The notes under the pieces: generated by a model
What the model saw: only the letters and a program-made list of their open reading frames with translations
What the model was told of the DNA's origin: nothing
Database searches by the model: none
Translations under genes and position numbers: made by a program
Assembly: GCA_049889535.1 (NCBI GenBank)
Contig: JBMHDF010000006.1
Location: 62,001-126,000, forward strand
DNA: 64,000 nucleotides
Origin: JAYQKL01 sp049889535
Lineage (GTDB): Bacteria; Pseudomonadota; Alphaproteobacteria; RS24
Direction: 5' to 3'
Shown: positions 60,582 through 64,000 of the stretch, piece by piece
Layout: each line of letters begins with the position of its first letter
Position numbering within the stretch: position 1 is the first letter of the stretch

Positions 60582-60685
60582 CGAATCACAAAGTGATTCG
60601 TTTGGTCAAGCAGAAAGTGATTCGCTAACTAAATTTTCTTTTAAGAGTCAGGACTCTATCAGCAAAGTGATTCAAGTTAGTTCAG
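60582..60685. repeat. Short palindromic and direct repeats between eno and ftsB
   Basis: CGAATCAC (60582-60589) and GTGATTCG (60593-60600) form a perfect eight-base inverted repeat around AAA. AAGTGATTC then recurs at about 60614 and 60665, and GCTAACT/AGTTAG occur after those copies. A stretch of 130 bases holds three copies of the same nine-mer. It might be a transcription terminator or attenuator between eno and ftsB, or a REP-like unit; the missing T-run speaks against a simple terminator on the minus strand. Confidence 0.5.
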
Positions 60686-60708
60686 CTAAAAATATATGGC
60701 TTTCGCCC

Positions 60709-61989
60709 TTAACCAACTTGGCGAATAGCCTGACGGCCAGCATAAATAGCTTGGTCCCCTAGCTCTTCTTCAATTCGAATAAGCTGGTTATATTTTGCCA
60801 ATCTGTCTGAACGCGCTAACGAGCCAGTTTTAATTTGCCCACAATTTGTCGCCACCGCCAAATCTGCAATGGTGGCATCTTCCGTTTCGCCAGAACGATG
60901 CGACATCACCGCCGTATAAGACGCTTTATGCGCCATTTCAACAGCTTCCAATGTTTCAGTTAAGCTTCCAATTTGATTGACTTTCACAAGAATAGAATTG
61001 GCCACGCCTTTATCAATGCCATCAGCCAAACGAGCCGGATTGGTCACGAATAAGTCATCACCGACGAGCTGCACTTTATCGCCAATCGCATCAGTCAGAG
61101 CTTTCCAACCATCCCAATCATCTTCATCAAGACCATCTTCAATTGACACAATCGGATAGGCTTTAACCAAATCAGCATAATAGCCAACCATTTCATCAGA
61201 ACTCAGGGTTTTCCCCTCACCGGCTAAGTGATATTGACCATCTTTGCAAAACTCAGTCGCCGCTGCGTCCAGCGCTAAGGTGATTTCCTCACCCGGCTTA
61301 TAGCCCGCCGCTTCAATGGCTTTCATGACATAATCCAGCGCGGCTTGTGTTGAAGCGAGTTGCGGCGCAAAACCGCCTTCATCACCAACAGAGGTTGATA
61401 AACCATCATCTGCCAATAAACCTTTCAATGTATGAAAAATCTCGGCACCAATGCGCACCGCATCTCGCAGGCTATCGGCTGCGACGGGCTGTATCATAAA
61501 TTCCTGAATATCAATTGGATTGTCAGCATGCGCACCACCATTGAGAATATTCATCATTGGCACTGGCAACACGCGTGCATGCGCACCGCCAATATAGCGC
61601 CATAAAGGTAAATCCTGCGATTGAGCCGCTGCTTTCGCGACTGCCATAGAAACACCTAAAATCGCATTCGCACCAAGTCTGGCTTTATTAGGTGTGCCAT
61701 CTAAAGCCAACAGGGTACGGTCAATATGAATTTGCTCACGCGCATCCATACCGCTTAATGTGGACAGGATTTCAGTGTTGACAGCCTCGACTGCCTTAAG
61801 CACACCTTTGCCTTTAAAGCGATCACCGCCATCACGCAGTTCAACTGCTTCATAAGCGCCAGTAGATGCACCCGACGGAACAGCTGCTCGCCCGAAGCTG
61901 CCATCTTCAAGCATTACATCAACTTCAACAGTTGGATTACCGCGACTATCAATAATTTCGCGCCCAATAATATCCAAAATGGCTGTCAT
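60709..61989 (-). CDS. eno: Enolase
   Basis: A 426-residue glycolytic enzyme converting 2-phosphoglycerate to phosphoenolpyruvate. The second of two tandem ATGs (61989) is chosen since GAGGG is five bases before it. SRGNPTVEVDV is at the N-terminus, GASTGAYEA holds the mobile loop Ser, SIEDGLDEDDW, VGDDLFVTNP and LVKVNQIGS supply metal and catalytic residues, and MSHRSGETED is the C-terminal signature. Full length and ungapped. Confidence 0.97.
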   Translation of the reverse strand: MTAILDIIGREIIDSRGNPTVEVDVMLEDGSFGRAAVPSGASTGAYEAVELRDGGDRFKGKGVLKAVEAVNTEILSTLSGMDAREQIHIDRTLLALDGTPNKARLGANAILGVSMAVAKAAAQSQDLPLWRYIGGAHARVLPVPMMNILNGGAHADNPIDIQEFMIQPVAADSLRDAVRIGAEIFHTLKGLLADDGLSTSVGDEGGFAPQLASTQAALDYVMKAIEAAGYKPGEEITLALDAAATEFCKDGQYHLAGEGKTLSSDEMVGYYADLVKAYPIVSIEDGLDEDDWDGWKALTDAIGDKVQLVGDDLFVTNPARLADGIDKGVANSILVKVNQIGSLTETLEAVEMAHKASYTAVMSHRSGETEDATIADLAVATNCGQIKTGSLARSDRLAKYNQLIRIEEELGDQAIYAGRQAIRQVG

Positions 61990-62079
61990 CATACCCTCAT
62001 ATGGTAAAACTTATCTTGAGCGGGGTTTACCCCAAATTGGGGCATTTAGCAAATAATTGCAAAAAAAAACGTCTTTTTA

Positions 62080-62106
62080 TTGACCTTTGGCTTTAGTTTA
62101 GGTCAA
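62080..62106 (+). promoter_or_regulatory. Stem-forming leader before queC
   Basis: TTGACCT (62080-62086) can pair with AGGTCAA (62100-62106) around a 13-base loop, ending eight bases before the queC ATG. Upstream at 62030-62042 CCCCAAATTGGGG is a perfect odd palindrome. The sequence does not show the conserved loops of known preQ1 riboswitches, so I call it a possible operator or leader hairpin only. Confidence 0.35.
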
Positions 62107-62114
62107 TTGCGCAT

Positions 62115-62822
62115 ATGACTGAAACAGACAGTAAAAAAGCATTGGTTTTATTTTCAGGCGGGCAGGATTCCAGCCTATGCTTGGCCTATGCGCTGACCCA
62201 ATATGACTATGTGGAAACCATCGGCTTTGATTATGGCCAAACCCATAAAATCGAATTGGCATGTCGCGAAGTGATACGCCAAGAACTGCAAAAATTTAAA
62301 CCTGACTGGCGGGTTAAGCTTGGCGAAGACCATATGCTTGAATTGCCTGGTCTTCCCAAAATCGGTGGCTCAGCCATGATGGGTGATGGTGAAATTAAAA
62401 TGCTTGAAAACGGCCTGCCCTCAACTTTTGTGCCAGGGCGGAATTTGTTGTTTCTAACTTATGCAGCGGCTCTGGCTTATCGTCGCGGTTTGCATGTTTT
62501 GGTTGGCGGCATGTGCGAGACCGACTATTCGGGTTATCCTGATTGTCGACGAGAAACGCTTGATAAGCTCACGACGGCGCTTAATCTTGGCATGGAAATG
62601 ACATTGAGCATCGACACGCCACTAATGTATTTTGACAAAGCCCAGAGCTGGAACATGACGCATGAAATTGGCGGCACAGCATTGGTCGATATAATGGTTG
62701 AACACACCCATAGCTGTTATCGAGGTGACCGCAGCCAGCGCCATGACTGGGGGTATGGCTGTGCGGATTGTCCAGCCTGCGAGCTGCGCGCGCGCGGGTT
62801 TGAAATCTGGCAGCAGAGTTAG
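62115..62822 (+). CDS. queC: 7-cyano-7-deazaguanine synthase QueC
   Basis: A 235-residue PP-loop ATPase that turns 7-carboxy-7-deazaguanine into preQ0. LFSGGQDSS is the PP-loop at residues 12-20, FVPGRNLLFLTYAAALAY is the family core, and the zinc-binding C-terminus has CYRG...CADCPAC, giving four Cys. It starts the queuosine operon (queC, queE, queD, queF). The next gene follows after 11 bases. Confidence 0.95.
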   Translation: MTETDSKKALVLFSGGQDSSLCLAYALTQYDYVETIGFDYGQTHKIELACREVIRQELQKFKPDWRVKLGEDHMLELPGLPKIGGSAMMGDGEIKMLENGLPSTFVPGRNLLFLTYAAALAYRRGLHVLVGGMCETDYSGYPDCRRETLDKLTTALNLGMEMTLSIDTPLMYFDKAQSWNMTHEIGGTALVDIMVEHTHSCYRGDRSQRHDWGYGCADCPACELRARGFEIWQQS

Positions 62823-62833
62823 TCGAGGTTTTT

Positions 62834-63481
62834 ATGGTATATGCGGTGAAAGAAATATTTTTCTCTCTGCAAGGCGAAGGCGCACAAGCTGGGCGACCAG
62901 CTGTATTTTGTCGTTTTGCGGGCTGTAATTTGTGGTCGGGCTTAGAAAAAGACCGCGCCTCCGCCGCCTGCACTTTTTGTGACACAGATTTTGTCGGCAC
63001 AGATGGTCAAAATGGTGGGAAATATCAAACCGCGCAAGAGCTCGCCGACACGCTAGCTAGCTTTTGGCCAGCGCCGGACGATATGGCCGATGCCTATATT
63101 GTGTTTACGGGTGGCGAGCCGCTTTTGCAGCTGGATGAAGAGCTGCTCGCAGCCATGAAACGACATGGTTTTGAAACAGCCGTAGAAACCAATGGCACTT
63201 TACCAGCGCCTGACGGCCTAGACTGGATTTGCGTAAGCCCCAAGCCAAATAGCGAGATTGTTCAAACCAGAGGCCACGAACTCAAATTTGTCTATCCGCA
63301 AGAAACTCTCTCACCAGATGCATTTGCCGAAATGGACTTCGAGCATTTTTATCTACAACCAATGGAAGTCACCGATGAGGCACAAATGGCGCATCATGTC
63401 CAAGCCAGCATTGCCTATTGTTTGCAAAACCCGCAATGGCGACTAAGCTTGCAAACCCATAAAATTCTCGGATTAGATTAA
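62834..63481 (+). CDS. queE: 7-carboxy-7-deazaguanine synthase QueE
   Basis: A 215-residue radical-SAM enzyme. FFSLQGEGAQAGRPAVFCRF is the N-terminal signature. The cluster motif is C-x14-C-x2-C (AGC NLW...CTFC), the widened spacing described for some proteobacterial QueE proteins in place of C-x3-C-x2-C. VFTGGEPLLQ and VETNGTLPAP follow, and VSPKPNSEIV near the C-terminus is also typical. It makes the deazaguanine ring from carboxytetrahydropterin. GAGG is upstream of the ATG. Confidence 0.93.
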   Translation: MVYAVKEIFFSLQGEGAQAGRPAVFCRFAGCNLWSGLEKDRASAACTFCDTDFVGTDGQNGGKYQTAQELADTLASFWPAPDDMADAYIVFTGGEPLLQLDEELLAAMKRHGFETAVETNGTLPAPDGLDWICVSPKPNSEIVQTRGHELKFVYPQETLSPDAFAEMDFEHFYLQPMEVTDEAQMAHHVQASIAYCLQNPQWRLSLQTHKILGLD

Positions 63482-63552
63482 GCCTATTGTGAATAGCTTG
63501 TGTTGACGGGGCGCCCATCATCAGGCATATAGCTTTGTGACGAGGAAAAGTA

Positions 63553-63924
63553 ATGCAGTTAACGCGTGAATTTCATTTTGATGCCGCCCATAGTCTCACC
63601 AATTATGAGCCGGGCCACCCCAATACCCGCATGCACGGGCATAGCTTTCGTGTGCGCGTCACATTGGAAGGCCAGCCTGTGAAAACAAGCGGCCAGATTA
63701 TGGACCTGACCGATTTCGGGACCGTGCTGGAAGCCGCCCGCCTGCAGTTGGACCATCATTTGCTCAACGAGATTGAGGGGCTGTCACTGCCCACGCTTGA
63801 AAATATCTGCCTCTGGCTGTGGGACAATCTCCAAACCGACCTGCCAACGCTTTATGCGATTGAAGTGTTTCGCGACAGTTTGGGTCAATCCTGCCTCTAT
63901 AAAGGGTCGCAACATGGCCGATAA
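63553..63924 (+). CDS. queD: QueD/6-pyruvoyl-tetrahydropterin synthase family protein, altered active site
   Basis: A 123-residue COG0720 protein. The three zinc His are present: FDAAHSL, and MHGHSF (two His). LDHHLLNE carries the catalytic His. The nucleophilic Cys of QueD (C-x3-HGH) is replaced: the sequence reads NTRMHGH, so Asn stands at the Cys place, and the late Glu region reads FRDSLGQSC. Operon position strongly supports a role in queuosine synthesis. Either another residue takes over or the chemistry differs. GAGGAAAA precedes the ATG. Confidence 0.88.
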   Translation: MQLTREFHFDAAHSLTNYEPGHPNTRMHGHSFRVRVTLEGQPVKTSGQIMDLTDFGTVLEAARLQLDHHLLNEIEGLSLPTLENICLWLWDNLQTDLPTLYAIEVFRDSLGQSCLYKGSQHGR

Positions 63925-64000
63925 CCCATCAAAAGCCAATCAAACGGGAAGCGACACCACAGGCGCGACAATGCTGGGGCAACAAACCGCCCTGCCCGCC
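63914..64000 (+). CDS. queF: Start of NADPH-dependent 7-cyano-7-deazaguanine reductase (cut by the window end)
   Basis: An open frame starts at ATG 63914 inside the end of queD, with AAGGG seven bases before, and runs to the window end (29 codons). It encodes MADNPSKANQ and later LGQQTALPA. LGQ-x-TALP is a typical N-terminal motif of short-form QueF, and queF is the expected next gene after queC-queE-queD. Only the first residues are visible, so catalytic residues cannot be checked. Confidence 0.72.
   Translation, partial: MADNPSKANQTGSDTTGATMLGQQTALPA

Noticed and set aside
60582..60600. Standard Rho-independent terminator between eno and ftsB
   Set aside because: The stem is good but lacks a T-run on the strand of transcription, so I listed it as a repeat.
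62043..62114. preQ1 riboswitch before queC
   Set aside because: The conserved loop and A-rich tail of the known preQ1 classes are not seen. Only a simple stem is present.
1..64000. Mobile elements, CRISPR arrays, tRNA or rRNA genes
   Set aside because: No transposase, integrase, array of spaced repeats or tRNA-like cloverleaf was found by reading. Gene density leaves little room for them.

Overview
The window looks like chromosomal DNA of a proteobacterium, most likely an alphaproteobacterium. The housekeeping end shows this: dusB-ntrB-ntrC, a fused ispDF gene, pgpA, a CinA-type amidase, a RatA/Coq10-type gene next to lipA, then ftsB, eno and a queC-queE-queD-queF operon. Base composition is moderate. 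A large TonB-dependent receptor, a spinster-like MFS carrier, sulfatases and many CoA-linked catabolic genes suggest an aerobic heterotroph that scavenges lipids. A marine habitat is plausible but is only inference. I saw no tRNA, rRNA, CRISPR array, transposase or phage gene, and no gene-free stretch longer than about 200 bases.

Layout. Bases 1-1725: end of a beta-oxidation-type operon (acyl-CoA dehydrogenase, SDR, MaoC hydratase). 1794-6093: a three-gene cassette (DUF3604 metallohydrolase-like protein, PpiC/SurA-like foldase, HupE/UreJ-like membrane protein). 6096-11810 (minus): sulfatase, alkylsulfatase-like metallo-beta-lactamase protein and a TonB receptor. 12004-45118: a block of about 33 kb for catabolism of a polycyclic isoprenoid, best explained as a steroid. 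45215-49024: a second, diverged copy of the three-gene cassette. 49021-52709: GST, HspQ, a YiiX-like hydrolase and a lone peptide-type solute-binding protein. 52706-64000: housekeeping genes, ending inside queF.

The steroid assignment rests on four genes whose sequences match known steroid enzymes: a ketosteroid Delta5-isomerase with all three catalytic residues (15287), a KstD-like 1-dehydrogenase (15678), an HsdA-like 3-alpha-hydroxysteroid dehydrogenase (31732) and a KshA-like Rieske 9-alpha-hydroxylase (44060). Around them are a P450, two more Rieske oxygenases, a [2Fe-2S] ferredoxin, two acyl-CoA ligases, two CaiB-type CoA transferases, a DUF35-Ltp pair resembling steroid side-chain aldolases, and a two-subunit acyl-CoA dehydrogenase. 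Together these could oxidise the 3-hydroxyl, desaturate and hydroxylate rings A/B, and activate and shorten a side chain. Aromatic-ring cleavage genes (HsaA-D type) and a dedicated oxygenase reductase are not in the window, so the pathway is incomplete here.

Regulation. Two unlinked operator-like motifs divide the block. Motif A, ATAATCTGATTAT, sits in three divergent promoter regions (13750, 39548, 42783), one of them just upstream of a TetR gene. Motif B, CATTCGGAAATTAT plus a CGAAT-type arm, sits in two divergent promoter regions (18692, 28430), the second overlapping the leader of another TetR gene. I infer two interleaved TetR regulons. A tandem pair of Lrp/AsnC regulators lies inside the acyl-CoA dehydrogenase operon and may add effector control. 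The most novel-looking item is the repeated DUF3604-PpiC-HupE cassette, for which I know no described function; the two copies flank the steroid block.
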